Below, piece by piece: positions 6,944-15,351 of a DNA stretch of 35,957 bases. A model generated the notes under the pieces. The model was given only the letters and a program-made list of their open reading frames with translations, was not told where the DNA came from and made no database searches. A program made the translations under genes and the position numbers. Every line of letters starts with the position of its first letter. The stretch's first letter is position 1. The DNA comes from Sulfuricurvum sp. (lineage in GTDB: Bacteria > Campylobacterota > Campylobacteria > Campylobacterales > Sulfurimonadaceae), in contig NZ_JALNYS010000025.1 of assembly GCF_023229695.1 (NCBI RefSeq), positions 1-35,957 of the forward strand. The letters are read 5' to 3'.

Positions 6944-7480
6944 TCAGCATTGTAAATCCTTGGCAGTTTTCTTTTTGAATTGAGTTGTGAAAAAGGACAC
7001 ATCTTCCGTATAAATATCATTAATAAAAAATGTTTCCTTATGTTTATTCAAAAATTCAAAAGTTGTACTTTTGAATAACCCTCTTTTGTATCGTTCTTCT
7101 TTTGGAGTAAACTTGTTGTATACCAAACAAAAAATAAATTCATAACTATTTTTAGAGATACTTAAACGATTTAAGAGTACCTCTAATTCTCTTTTTCCAT
7201 CGATTAATTTTTTTTCAATCTCTTGTTTATCAGGTTTTTTCTGATTTTTAAATTCAATTAGATAAACATGATTTTTGGTTTCATCAAAATAGATAGAGTC
7301 AAATGATTTTGGTCTATGATTTGAATCGGGATACATATTTTCTATAATGGCATCAAAATCAATGACTTCAACACTTGTATCTTTACAAAGGTGGAAATTA
7401 TTTTCACTATCAAAACTTGTTTTTTTGAAAGTTGAAATAAAAGAGTTGTACTCTCGATAAAATAGATTAAAATCAGCCAT
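6944..7480 (-). CDS. PD-(D/E)XK nuclease-like partner of the AAA ATPase
   Basis: A 178-aa soluble protein. Residues 57-78 (PKSFD, then VYLIEFKNQ) fit the D-Xn-ExK core of PD-(D/E)XK nucleases, with candidate residues D61, E76 and K78, E38 or E47 as a further acid, and Q80 nearby. The rest is charged alpha/beta sequence without a recognised domain. ATG 7480 is used because it overlaps the ATPase stop by 8 bp, indicating translational coupling; the longer frame to 7594 overlaps the ATPase gene further. The gene is noticeably AT-rich compared with murD and mraY. Nuclease activity is inferred from the motif only. Confidence 0.65.
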   Translation of the reverse strand: MADFNLFYREYNSFISTFKKTSFDSENNFHLCKDTSVEVIDFDAIIENMYPDSNHRPKSFDSIYFDETKNHVYLIEFKNQKKPDKQEIEKKLIDGKRELEVLLNRLSISKNSYEFIFCLVYNKFTPKEERYKRGLFKSTTFEFLNKHKETFFINDIYTEDVSFFTTQFKKKTAKDLQC

Positions 7481-8462
7481 TGTTAAAACGGTCACTTTCC
7501 ATCTCTTCAAAGAGATCATAAGGTTCGGAGAGTTTTTCATAGATAGAGACCAACGTCTGTGAATTGCTATCATTGACTTTTTTGATATACCCATCCTCTG
7601 CTAAGTAGAAATTCGCTATATCCTCGATTTTTTCTCTATCTGCATACCTTTTAAGTGCTTCAATCATATAGGGGCTATGAGAATTTACCAAAATTTTCAC
7701 CCCGTTTTTCACCAACTCAACAATCAATTTTGCCATCTCTAATTGCCATTTTGGGTGAAGATGCACTTCAGGTTCATCTAAAATAAGGACGGTGTTTTCA
7801 TTGAGATAGTTATTTTGGGACAAGACTTGAAAAAGACCAAAGTATTTGATACCTGTGGCGGTATTGAGAAGTTCGATTTTTTGACCCTTTTTATCAAAAA
7901 AGAAACGCCCCATTTCATCTTTCTTAAACTCACCATTCATCAAAGAGATTACTTTGTCTTTAATATCAATTCCATTTGAGGCATTTTTGATAAAAAGTTT
8001 AAAATTGAGATCTTTCATCAAAAAAGGATAATCCACTTTTATACCCATCTGTGACTCTATTTGAGCTATGTCTCTAAAGAAGTCGGTGAAATTCCAAATT
8101 AAAGGGGTTTCTATAAACAGCACCTCTTTATTTTCATGATATGAAAATAAAGTCATACCGGATGATTGAAATCCATCAACTTCTTGAAAGTGAAGTTGTC
8201 CGAATTTTGATTCCAAATTTATATATGCGTTTTTTGAAAGAGTGGTATTAAAAACTTTTTTGAAAATATTATCGGCTGAGAAATAAGCCGTCCCTTCGGC
8301 TTTTTCACTTTCTATACCCATTTGGATACTTGCAAGCATTACAAACAGAGCCTTTCCAACCGTACTTTTCCCCGTATCGTTTTCTCCGGCGATGACCGTT
8401 AGTCCATCGAGCTTAACGTTAGCTTCTTTGATCATGCCGATGTTATTTAGTTCAATGGTCAT
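7473..8462 (-). CDS. AAA/ABC-type ATPase (OLD/AAA_21-like), possible defence ATPase
   Basis: A 329-aa ATPase related to the RecF/SMC/OLD group. Walker A is GENDTGKST (residues 26-34). A signature-like NTATGIKYFGLF follows near 205. Walker B is LILDEPEVHLHP, and the H-loop region is VNSHSPYM. There is no TOPRIM domain, unlike full OLD or GajA proteins. Such stand-alone ATPases typically pair with an effector in Septu-, PARIS- or Gabija-type modules; here the coupled partner is the PD-(D/E)XK-like protein. The AGGA binding site overlaps the TAG stop of mraY, so the gene is embedded in the cell-wall operon. Base composition is AT-rich relative to its neighbours. Confidence 0.8.
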   Translation of the reverse strand: MTIELNNIGMIKEANVKLDGLTVIAGENDTGKSTVGKALFVMLASIQMGIESEKAEGTAYFSADNIFKKVFNTTLSKNAYINLESKFGQLHFQEVDGFQSSGMTLFSYHENKEVLFIETPLIWNFTDFFRDIAQIESQMGIKVDYPFLMKDLNFKLFIKNASNGIDIKDKVISLMNGEFKKDEMGRFFFDKKGQKIELLNTATGIKYFGLFQVLSQNNYLNENTVLILDEPEVHLHPKWQLEMAKLIVELVKNGVKILVNSHSPYMIEALKRYADREKIEDIANFYLAEDGYIKKVNDSNSQTLVSIYEKLSEPYDLFEEMESDRFNNG

Positions 8463-8472
8463 AATTGGATTC

Positions 8473-9531
8473 CTATCGTATTTTCAGGGTAATAAGGGCG
8501 AGAATATTCGACAATAGTGAGATAATCCAGAAACGGACGATGATTTTATTTTCTGCCCACTGTTTCATCTCAAAATGGTGGTGGATCGGTGCCATCAAAA
8601 AGACCCTCTTTTTACGAAGTTTATAACTGCCCACCTGCAAAATGACCGAAACCGTTTCGATAACGAAGATCAGACCGATTAAGATCAGGAGAATTTCACT
8701 TTTGCCGATGATTGCCATGTAGGCGATAAACGCCCCGAGGGTAAGCGAACCGCTGTCCCCCATAAACACCTGAGCCGGATGGCAGTTGAACCATAAAAAA
8801 CCTAATAGCGACCCGATCAGTGCCATGGCGATGATGACCATCTCTCCGGCGGGAATTTTAGGCATTAAAAGGTAATGGGCGAGAGCGGCATTTCCGACGA
8901 TATAGACAATGATACTGAGTGAAAGAAGGGCAAAGATCGAGGGGACGGTCGCCAATCCGTCCAGTCCGTCGGTCAGGTTGACGGCGTTGGAGGTGGCCGT
9001 GATGACTAAAACCCAAAAAAGGATGCTGTACCATCCCATGTCAAAGAGGCTGGATTTGACAAAAGGGAGGTAAAATCCGGTATCGAAATGGGCGATTTTA
9101 ATTAAAAAAATGCCGATAGCCAAGCCGAAAACAAACTGCAGCAGCAGTTTGGCACGTGCACTGAGGCCGGCGAGATTATGGCCGCCTCGGATTTTTCCCC
9201 AATCGTCGGTAAAGCCGATATAGGCGTAAAAAACAAGGGTTAAGAGGCCGCCGACGGCAAACGGGTTCATCAGATTGACGGTCAGGAGAGAGGCGATGAC
9301 GGTCGAAGCGACAAAAACAATCCCCCCCATCGTCGGAGTTTTGGCTTTCCCCTGATGGGCGCTGACGTATTCGTTGATCGGCTGTACCCGGCTGGAACGT
9401 TGGGCCCAGGCGATAAAACGGGGCATTAGAAAGAGGGTGAGAAACAGACCGATAAAAAAGGCGATTCCGGCACGGACCGTAATATACTGAAACAGGTTGA
9501 TGCCAAGAGCGTTGTGAAACCAATATAACAT
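8473..9531 (-). CDS. mraY: Phospho-N-acetylmuramoyl-pentapeptide-transferase
   Basis: A 352-aa inner-membrane enzyme that transfers phospho-MurNAc-pentapeptide to undecaprenyl phosphate, forming lipid I. Family motifs are clear: TPTMGG near the N-terminus, the FTDDWGK aspartate pair, NLTDGLDGLA, MGDSGSLTLG and the PIHHHFE loop, spread among about ten hydrophobic helices. Length matches the family. It is the first gene of the minus-strand operon and is divergent from gpmI; the 86 bp between the two start codons must hold both promoters. Confidence 0.97.
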   Translation of the reverse strand: MLYWFHNALGINLFQYITVRAGIAFFIGLFLTLFLMPRFIAWAQRSSRVQPINEYVSAHQGKAKTPTMGGIVFVASTVIASLLTVNLMNPFAVGGLLTLVFYAYIGFTDDWGKIRGGHNLAGLSARAKLLLQFVFGLAIGIFLIKIAHFDTGFYLPFVKSSLFDMGWYSILFWVLVITATSNAVNLTDGLDGLATVPSIFALLSLSIIVYIVGNAALAHYLLMPKIPAGEMVIIAMALIGSLLGFLWFNCHPAQVFMGDSGSLTLGAFIAYMAIIGKSEILLILIGLIFVIETVSVILQVGSYKLRKKRVFLMAPIHHHFEMKQWAENKIIVRFWIISLLSNILALITLKIR

Positions 9532-9579
9532 GTAGCGGACTCTTTATGAATGTAAATTGTAAAGAAAGTGACATTTTAA

Positions 9580-9585
9580 TATAAT
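9580..9585 (+). promoter_or_regulatory. -10 box of gpmI
   Basis: TATAAT lies 33 bp upstream of the chosen gpmI TTG start in an AT-rich stretch, without a clear -35. This is the usual sigma-70 pattern in this phylum. Confidence 0.6.
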
Positions 9586-9617
9586 CCCCCCAAAGTTTGA
9601 TTAATCGAGGAGCCAAT

Positions 9618-11093
9618 TTGAGCAAAAAAACCGTTTTAGTCATTACCGACGGGATCGGATACTCTCCGAAACGAGAGTACAATGCATTCCATCATGCGAC
9701 AAAGCCGACCTATGAGAAGCTTTTTAAAGAGGTTCCCCACTCTTTGATTGATACCTTCGGTTTGAGCGTAGGGCTTCCGGAGGGGCAAATGGGCAATTCC
9801 GAAGTGGGGCACATGTCTATCGGCAGCGGCCGTGTCCTGTATCAGGACCTGGTCAAAATTTCCCTTGCATTGGAGGAGGGGAAATTTAAAGAGAATCCGG
9901 TTTTTGCCTCATTGTTAAAAACAAGCAAGCGGCTTCATCTGATTACCCTGATGAGCGACGGCGGAGTTCACTCCCATATCGATCATTTAATGGGGGTTGC
10001 GGAAATCGCGGCCGAAGAGGGAAAGGAGGTGTGGCTCCATCTGATTACGGACGGACGGGATGTGTCGCCGACATCGGCAAAGCTCTTTTTGCATACCGTC
10101 AATGCCCATGGATATTCCAATATTAAAATCGGTTCGATCGGAGGCCGTTTTTACGGCATGGATCGGGACAACCGATGGGAGAGGGTCGAAAAAGGGTATA
10201 ACGCCATTGTCCTTGCCCAACCAAAGACGGAACAAAGTGTCCTCGATTACATCGAAAACGCCTATGCGGCAGGAGAGAGCGATGAGTTTATCACCCCGGC
10301 CGCATTTGAAGGGTATGAGGGATTTAAAGAGGGGGATGCGGTCTTGATGCTCAATTTCCGAAGCGATCGGATGCGTGAGCTTACCCCCGCAATCGGCGAT
10401 CCCGAATTCAGCGGCTTTAAGCGGACGTTTATTCCGACCCATATGGCGACGATCACCCGGTATGACAAGAATTTCCCCTATCCGGTACTGTTTCCCAAAG
10501 ATGCACCGGTCAATACCCTCTCCGAAGTGATCAGCCGTTCGGGGCTTCGCCAGCTCCATACGGCGGAGACCGAAAAATATGCCCACGTCACCTTTTTCTT
10601 TAACGGGGGGGTGGAAGAGCCGTATGAAAACGAAACGCGGGTCTTGATTCCGAGCCCTCAGGTTAAAACCTATGATATGCAGCCGCAGATGAGTGCACCC
10701 GAAGTGGGGGATGTCGTCGTTAAAGCGATGGACGATGCGTACGATTTCGTGGTCGTCAATTTTGCCAACGGAGATATGGTCGGACATACGGGCAATTTCG
10801 ATGCCGCAGTTCGGGGGGTCGAAGCGGTGGATGAGCAGCTGGGGCGGATCCTTGAAGCGGCGCAGCGCAACGATTATGCCGTCGTCATCACCTCCGATCA
10901 CGGCAACTGCGAAGAGATGCGCGACGATGCGGGCAATATTTTGACCAACCATACGGTCGGAAAAGTGTGGTGTTTCGTCATGGCTGAGGGGGTCACCGAA
11001 GTGCATCCGGGCGCGCTGAACAATATCGCTCCGACGGTGCTCAAGCTCATGGGAATTCAAAAACCCGATGAGATGGATATGGCGCTTATTTAG
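9618..11093 (+). CDS. gpmI: 2,3-bisphosphoglycerate-independent phosphoglycerate mutase
   Basis: A 491-aa alkaline-phosphatase-superfamily enzyme that interconverts 3- and 2-phosphoglycerate in a metal-dependent phosphoserine mechanism. Visible motifs are TDGIGYS with a metal-binding Asp, QMGNSEVGHM with nucleophile Ser61, DGRDVSPTS, FANGDMVGHTG and TSDHGNCEEM. Two TTG starts are possible; 9618 is chosen because CGAGGAG ends about 6 bp upstream, whereas 9597 has none. It is divergent from mraY and followed by fabG on the same strand after 104 bp. Confidence 0.95.
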   Translation: MSKKTVLVITDGIGYSPKREYNAFHHATKPTYEKLFKEVPHSLIDTFGLSVGLPEGQMGNSEVGHMSIGSGRVLYQDLVKISLALEEGKFKENPVFASLLKTSKRLHLITLMSDGGVHSHIDHLMGVAEIAAEEGKEVWLHLITDGRDVSPTSAKLFLHTVNAHGYSNIKIGSIGGRFYGMDRDNRWERVEKGYNAIVLAQPKTEQSVLDYIENAYAAGESDEFITPAAFEGYEGFKEGDAVLMLNFRSDRMRELTPAIGDPEFSGFKRTFIPTHMATITRYDKNFPYPVLFPKDAPVNTLSEVISRSGLRQLHTAETEKYAHVTFFFNGGVEEPYENETRVLIPSPQVKTYDMQPQMSAPEVGDVVVKAMDDAYDFVVVNFANGDMVGHTGNFDAAVRGVEAVDEQLGRILEAAQRNDYAVVITSDHGNCEEMRDDAGNILTNHTVGKVWCFVMAEGVTEVHPGALNNIAPTVLKLMGIQKPDEMDMALI

Positions 11094-11098
11094 TTTAG

Positions 11099-11126
11099 AA
11101 CGTCGAAGGAATAAAATCCCTTCGAC
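11099..11126 (+). terminator. Hairpin after gpmI
   Basis: An inverted repeat, GTCGAAGGA and then CCTTCGAC, encloses AATAAAATC-type spacer sequence shortly after the gpmI stop. It is not followed by a clear T-run, so it may be a weak terminator or a fragment of the GTCGAAGGG-type intergenic repeat seen at 31158 and 31536. Confidence 0.35.
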
Positions 11127-11197
11127 TACGCTGGCCGCAGGCAGCGAAGCTTGCCTCTGGTGAGGCAGAAAATTTTAAAAAAGAGGACTTAACATAA

Positions 11198-11941
11198 ATG
11201 AAATTTACAGGTAAAAACGTATTGGTAACGGGATCAAGCCGGGGGATCGGTGCCGAGGTGGCAAAAGTGTTGGCGGGATACGGTCTCAAAGTATGGATCA
11301 ACTATCGAAGCGGTGCTGAAGCGGCGGATGCGGTCAAGGCGCAGATCGAAGCAGCCGGAGGTCAAGCAGCAGTGATCGGGTTTGACGTTTCGGACGAAGC
11401 GGCATTTATCGATGCGATCCAGACAATCGTAGAAGCAGACGGAGAGTTCTCCTATCTGGTCAACAATGCGGGGATCACCAAAGACGGATTGGCCCTTCGG
11501 ATGAAAAGCGACGATTTTATGGCAGTTATCAATGCGAACCTGGTTTCAGCGTTTGTCGGGTGCCGTGAGTCGTTCAAAGCGATGCGCAAGAAAAAATTCG
11601 GCGCAGTTGTAAACATCGCCTCCATCGTCGGAGAAACGGGAAATGCGGGGCAGACCAATTACGCCGCTTCCAAAGGGGGCGTTATTGCAATGACGAAAAG
11701 TTTTGCGCAGGAAGCGGCAAGCAGCGGTATCCGATACAACACGGTCACTCCGGGATTTATTGCGACCGATATGACCGATGTCCTGACCGATGAGATCAAA
11801 GCAACCTTCACGTCAAAAATCCCGATGGGACGTTTCGGCAATCCAAAAGAGGTAGCGGAAGCGACCGCATTTTTATTGAGTGACCATGCCGGCTACATCA
11901 CCGGAGAGACGCTCAAGGTCAACGGCGGAATGTATATGTAA
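11198..11941 (+). CDS. fabG: 3-oxoacyl-[ACP] reductase
   Basis: A 247-aa short-chain dehydrogenase that reduces 3-ketoacyl-ACP with NADPH in fatty-acid elongation. The cofactor motif TGSSRGIG is at residues 11-18, NNAG follows, and the catalytic Ser (NIASIVG) pairs with Y155 and K159 (YAASK). The C-terminus GGMYM is typical. GAGGA precedes the ATG. It heads the plus-strand lipid block fabG-acpP-fabF-accA. Confidence 0.95.
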   Translation: MKFTGKNVLVTGSSRGIGAEVAKVLAGYGLKVWINYRSGAEAADAVKAQIEAAGGQAAVIGFDVSDEAAFIDAIQTIVEADGEFSYLVNNAGITKDGLALRMKSDDFMAVINANLVSAFVGCRESFKAMRKKKFGAVVNIASIVGETGNAGQTNYAASKGGVIAMTKSFAQEAASSGIRYNTVTPGFIATDMTDVLTDEIKATFTSKIPMGRFGNPKEVAEATAFLLSDHAGYITGETLKVNGGMYM

Positions 11942-11984
11942 ATGCAACCGGGGGGCAAAACTTCCCCTCTTAAGTTAAATATGC

Positions 11985-11990
11985 TATAAT
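11985..11990 (+). promoter_or_regulatory. -10 box of acpP
   Basis: TATAAT preceded by TATGC lies 34 bp before the acpP ATG. It indicates that acpP is separately transcribed from fabG, as expected for a very abundant protein. Confidence 0.65.
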
Positions 11991-12023
11991 TACATGATTT
12001 TATTCATAAGAACAGGAGCTATA

Positions 12024-12254
12024 ATGGCACTTTTGGACGATATTAAAGAAGTAGTGGTTGAGCAACTCAGCGTAAACCCGGATGAAGTTAAAGAGGATTC
12101 TAAATTCGTAGAAGATCTCGGCGCTGACAGCCTTGACGTTGTTGAATTGGTAATGGCCCTTGAAGAGAAATTCGATATCGAAATTCCTGATGACGAAGCA
12201 GAAAAGATCCAAACCGTTCAAGATGTAATGAATTACATCCAAAGCAAAAACTAA
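12024..12254 (+). CDS. acpP: Acyl carrier protein
   Basis: A 76-aa acidic four-helix carrier protein. Ser36 in GADSLDVVEL is the site of 4'-phosphopantetheine attachment. The frame extends to 11994, but ATG 12024 is preceded by ACAGGAG and gives the canonical N-terminus MALLDDIKEVV. The 3' region holds two hairpins before fabF. Confidence 0.97.
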   Translation: MALLDDIKEVVVEQLSVNPDEVKEDSKFVEDLGADSLDVVELVMALEEKFDIEIPDDEAEKIQTVQDVMNYIQSKN

Positions 12255-12255
12255 T

Positions 12256-12275
12256 ATCAAGGCGTATGCCTTGAT
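12256..12275 (+). promoter_or_regulatory. Hairpin 1 in the acpP-fabF spacer
   Basis: A perfect 8-bp stem ATCAAGGC (12256-12263) / GCCTTGAT (12268-12275) with a GTAT loop begins two bases after the acpP stop. It lacks a T-run, so mRNA 3'-end protection or partial attenuation is more likely than full termination. Confidence 0.5.
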
Positions 12276-12285
12276 GTCAGTGATT

Positions 12286-12318
12286 TTACACTTTGGCTTT
12301 TTGAAAGCCTGAGTGTAA
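12286..12318 (+). promoter_or_regulatory. Hairpin 2 in the acpP-fabF spacer
   Basis: TTACACT pairs with AGTGTAA, and inside it GGCTTT pairs with AAAGCC around a TTG loop. This is a 13-bp interrupted stem. It ends 24 bp before the fabF GTG start, leaving the fabF ribosome binding site free. Confidence 0.5.
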
Positions 12319-12342
12319 GACCATTGATGCGCAGGAGAAAAT

Positions 12343-13560
12343 GTGAAACGAGTAGTAGTAACCGGAATGGGGATGATCAATGCAGTAGGTCATGATAAAG
12401 AGAGCTCATTTAAAGCTATATGTGATGGTGAATGCGGTATTGATATCATTACTATCTTTGATCCGTCAACACACAGTGCTCAAATTGCCGGAGAAGTGAA
12501 AAACTTTGACCCTGAATCGGTTATGGATGCCAGAGAAGTTAAAAAAGCAGACCGCTTCATCCACCTAGGGCTAAAAGCAGCGCAAGAAGCGATGGGCGAT
12601 GCCAATTTTCCGGAAGGATTTGATAAAGAGCGTTTCGGTATCAGTGCGGCTTCCGGAATCGGCGGGCTCCCTTCCATTGAGAGAAATTCGATTATTTTAG
12701 ATACCAAGGGGGCGCGTCGTATCTCCCCTTTCTTTATTCCGGGTGCATTGGTCAATATGCTGGGCGGATTTGTGACCATTGATCATGGTTTGCAGGGGCC
12801 GAATCTTTCGTGTGTAACGGCATGTGCGGCAGGTACGCACGCGATCAGTGAAGCGGCAAAAACAATTATGACGGGGGGAGCGGACCAAATGCTTGTTGTT
12901 GCTGCAGAATCGGCAATCACAGGGGTTGGGGTCGGCGGATTCGCATCGATGAAAGCTTTGAGTACCCGTAACGACGATCCGAAGCACGCATCGCGCCCTT
13001 TTGATGCGCAGCGTGACGGTTTTGTTATGGGCGAGGGGGCTGCGGCATTGGTTTTTGAAGAGTATGAGGCGGCCGTAGCGCGCGGCGCCCGTATTTATGC
13101 AGAGTTGATCGGATACGGAGAAAGCGGTGATGCAAGTCATATTACGTCGCCTAGTCTTGAAGGGCCTCTTCGTGCGATGAAAGCCGCTCTCAAAATGGCG
13201 GGTAATCCAAAAATCGATTACATCAATGCGCACGGTACGAGTACTCCGACCAATGATAAAAACGAAACAGCTGCCATAAAAGGGGCGTTTGGCGGCAAAG
13301 AGAACTGCCCTCCGATCAGCTCGACCAAAGGGCAAATGGGGCACTGTCTGGGTGCAGCAGGCGGTATCGAGGCGGTTATCAGTATCATGGCAATGCGTGA
13401 GGGTATAATTCCCCCGACGATCAACTATGAGAACCCGGATGAAAACTGTGATTTGGATATTGTTCCTAACGTTGCTCGTGAAGCAGAGCTTAATATCGTT
13501 ATGAGCAACTCATTTGGATTTGGCGGCACCAACGGTGTCGTGATCTTCAAAAAACTCTAA
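12343..13560 (+). CDS. fabF: 3-oxoacyl-[ACP] synthase II
   Basis: A 405-aa condensing enzyme that elongates acyl-ACP with malonyl-ACP. The catalytic triad is Cys161 (VTACAAG), His297 (INAHGTSTP) and His334 (GQMGHCLGAAGG). It ends with the usual NSFGFGGTNG glycine-rich loop. The start is GTG 12343, placed after GCAGGAG; the overlapping ATG is out of frame. It is followed after 10 bp by accA, so the two are co-transcribed. Confidence 0.97.
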   Translation: MKRVVVTGMGMINAVGHDKESSFKAICDGECGIDIITIFDPSTHSAQIAGEVKNFDPESVMDAREVKKADRFIHLGLKAAQEAMGDANFPEGFDKERFGISAASGIGGLPSIERNSIILDTKGARRISPFFIPGALVNMLGGFVTIDHGLQGPNLSCVTACAAGTHAISEAAKTIMTGGADQMLVVAAESAITGVGVGGFASMKALSTRNDDPKHASRPFDAQRDGFVMGEGAAALVFEEYEAAVARGARIYAELIGYGESGDASHITSPSLEGPLRAMKAALKMAGNPKIDYINAHGTSTPTNDKNETAAIKGAFGGKENCPPISSTKGQMGHCLGAAGGIEAVISIMAMREGIIPPTINYENPDENCDLDIVPNVAREAELNIVMSNSFGFGGTNGVVIFKKL

Positions 13561-13570
13561 GGGTTACTCC

Positions 13571-14506
13571 TTGGCTACCTATTTAGATTTTGAACAAAAT
13601 ATTCGCCAAATTCAAGAAGAGATTATTGCCGCAGAAGTGCGCTATGATCATCATGCGGTAGAGATCCTAAAGCAGGATTTGGAGAAAGAAGTTCAAAAGA
13701 CCTACAGTAATCTCTCTCCGTATCAGGAGCTACAGCTGGCGCGTCATCAGGACCGTCCGTATGCCCTTGACTACATTAACCTTTTGTTGGATAAAAAATA
13801 CGAGATTCACGGAGACCGCCATTTCCGAGACGATTTGGCGATTATCTGCTACATCGGGTATATTGGTGAAGAGCGGGTCATGGTGATCGGTGAACAAAAA
13901 GGGCGCGGGACGAAAAACAAACTCAAGCGCAACTTCGGTATGCCCAATCCCGAAGGGTATCGCAAGGCGTTGCGTGCCGCCAAAATGGCCGAGAAATTCA
14001 ATATCCCTCTCTTGATGTTGATTGACACTCCGGGTGCTTATCCGGGGCTGGGTGCCGAAGAGCGTAACCAGAGTGAAGCGATTGCCCGAAACCTTCTGGA
14101 GCTTTCCAACCTGAATACCATTACGGTATCGGTTGTAATCGGAGAAGGGGGGAGCGGCGGTGCATTGGCGATCGGTGTGGCCGATAAGCTGGCGATGATG
14201 CGCTACTCGGTATTCAGTGTCATCTCTCCGGAAGGGTGTTCTGCTATTTTGTGGAATGACCCGACCAAGGTAGAAGCGGCGACCAAAGCCCTTAAAATCA
14301 CCAGTGCCGATCTTAAATCGCTTGATTTGATCGACGATATCGTCGATGAGCCGTTAATCGGTGCCCATCGTGACAAAAACAGTGCTGCTGATGCTCTGAA
14401 AAACTACTTTCTTGCGCAGGTGAATGCGCTTCGGGCGTTGAGTGACGAAGAGCGTCTTGAAAAGCGGTATAACCGCCTTGTCAGCGTAGGTCGCTATACC
14501 GAATAA
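13571..14506 (+). CDS. accA: Acetyl-CoA carboxylase carboxyltransferase, alpha subunit
   Basis: A 311-aa crotonase-fold subunit that, with AccD, carboxylates acetyl-CoA to malonyl-CoA. Typical blocks are IHGDRHFRDD, GRGTKNKLKRNFGMPNPEGY, DTPGAYPG and GEGGSGGALAIG. The start codon is TTG at 13571, only 10 bp after fabF, with AAGGG overlapping the fabF stop; the frame supports MATYLDFEQ. The gene closes the plus-strand fatty-acid block. No accD is in the window. Confidence 0.96.
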   Translation: MATYLDFEQNIRQIQEEIIAAEVRYDHHAVEILKQDLEKEVQKTYSNLSPYQELQLARHQDRPYALDYINLLLDKKYEIHGDRHFRDDLAIICYIGYIGEERVMVIGEQKGRGTKNKLKRNFGMPNPEGYRKALRAAKMAEKFNIPLLMLIDTPGAYPGLGAEERNQSEAIARNLLELSNLNTITVSVVIGEGGSGGALAIGVADKLAMMRYSVFSVISPEGCSAILWNDPTKVEAATKALKITSADLKSLDLIDDIVDEPLIGAHRDKNSAADALKNYFLAQVNALRALSDEERLEKRYNRLVSVGRYTE

Positions 14507-14519
14507 CGGTTCCAAGCTT

Positions 14520-14539
14520 CTCCCCTCGCGTGAGGGGAG
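14520..14539. terminator. Hairpin between convergent accA and the exonuclease gene
   Basis: A perfect 8-bp GC-rich stem CTCCCCTC/GAGGGGAG with a GCGT loop sits between two gene ends. There is no long T-run, so it may act as a weak bidirectional terminator. Confidence 0.5.
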
Positions 14540-14547
14540 TCGGCAGA

Positions 14548-15351
14548 TTATTTCCTCTCCCCTTCTTCCGGAACCTCTTTCACCGCTTTTTTGAGAGGCT
14601 TCATCCTCTTTAGCCGTTTTTCCTCTTTTGAAAACGTAATGAGCTCTTCCGCATTTTTAAGGGTATGGGGGAGAAGGGATAAGGTCCGCTTTAGCAGCTT
14701 CGTCGTGGTCATCGCGTCGGAGAGGGCGCGATGGTGGGTTGCCTCTTTGTACAGCTCAAGCTGATCGTTCAGGTAGGCAAGACCGTAGCGCTCACTCTCT
14801 ATGGTCCGTTCGGCAAGGGCAATGGTGCAAAGAGATCGGTTCAAGAGTCCGCCCAGACCGATACGCTCCATCATGGCTGAGACAAAATTATAATCGAATT
14901 TGGCATCATGCCCTACAAAAACCGCATCTCCCAAGAAAAGACGCAGCTCATGCATCACCTTTGCAAGCGGGGGGGCGCTGAGCGTCTGTTCGGTTTGGAT
15001 GCCGGTAATCTCTTGAATCTGCTTGGGGATCTCCTGGCAATAAACCAAGCTCTCATAGGTGTCAATAATGTGCCCGTTACGGAGTTTGACGGCCCCCACT
15101 TCGATAATCTGGTGATGAGAGGGTTTGGATCCGTTGGTTTCGATATCGACAATGCAAAAAAGGGTGTCATCGATCGGTGTCAGTGCCGTTTCCAAGCGGT
15201 ATAGGGTCTCTGTGAGGAGGATGTTGAGCCCCCGTGCCCTCAGCAGTTCCAGTGAGAGATCATGAGGCAAAGGGAGAAGGTTTTCAAACTCTTTTTGAGG
15301 GATACCGTTTTTGGAGAGGCGCGTCATGATTTTCGGATCGAGGTTTATCAT
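14548..15351 (-). CDS. DnaQ-like 3'-5' exonuclease (DEDDh)
   Basis: A 267-aa protein. An exonuclease domain spans about residues 62-235: Exo I FCIVDIETNG, Exo II FVGHDAKFDYNF, and Exo III with HHRALSDAMTT, giving the DEDDh catalytic set. This is the family of the polymerase III epsilon proofreading subunit. An N-terminal roughly 60-residue extension and a lysine-rich tail are extra. The ATG overlaps the trpF stop (ATGA), so it is translationally coupled in an rpe-trpF-exonuclease unit. Proofreading subunit or a general repair exonuclease are both possible. Confidence 0.88.
   Translation of the reverse strand: MINLDPKIMTRLSKNGIPQKEFENLLPLPHDLSLELLRARGLNILLTETLYRLETALTPIDDTLFCIVDIETNGSKPSHHQIIEVGAVKLRNGHIIDTYESLVYCQEIPKQIQEITGIQTEQTLSAPPLAKVMHELRLFLGDAVFVGHDAKFDYNFVSAMMERIGLGGLLNRSLCTIALAERTIESERYGLAYLNDQLELYKEATHHRALSDAMTTTKLLKRTLSLLPHTLKNAEELITFSKEEKRLKRMKPLKKAVKEVPEEGERK

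Noticed and set aside
6919..7020. N-terminal extension of MurD to 7020
   Set aside because: It overlaps the 3' end of the neighbouring gene and is absent from the MurD family; ATG 6918 gives the normal length.
6944..8462. Assignment of the ATPase pair to Gabija, Septu or PARIS
   Set aside because: The ATPase lacks the TOPRIM domain of GajA, and the partner shows neither UvrD helicase, HNH nor DUF4435/TOPRIM signatures, so a named system cannot be claimed.
9987..11060. 357-aa open frame antisense to gpmI
   Set aside because: It lies entirely opposite a clearly real enzyme gene, has no recognisable domain, and its composition is that of a shadow frame.
12697..13344. 215-aa open frame antisense to fabF
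   Set aside because: Cys/Arg-rich shadow of FabF without any family similarity.
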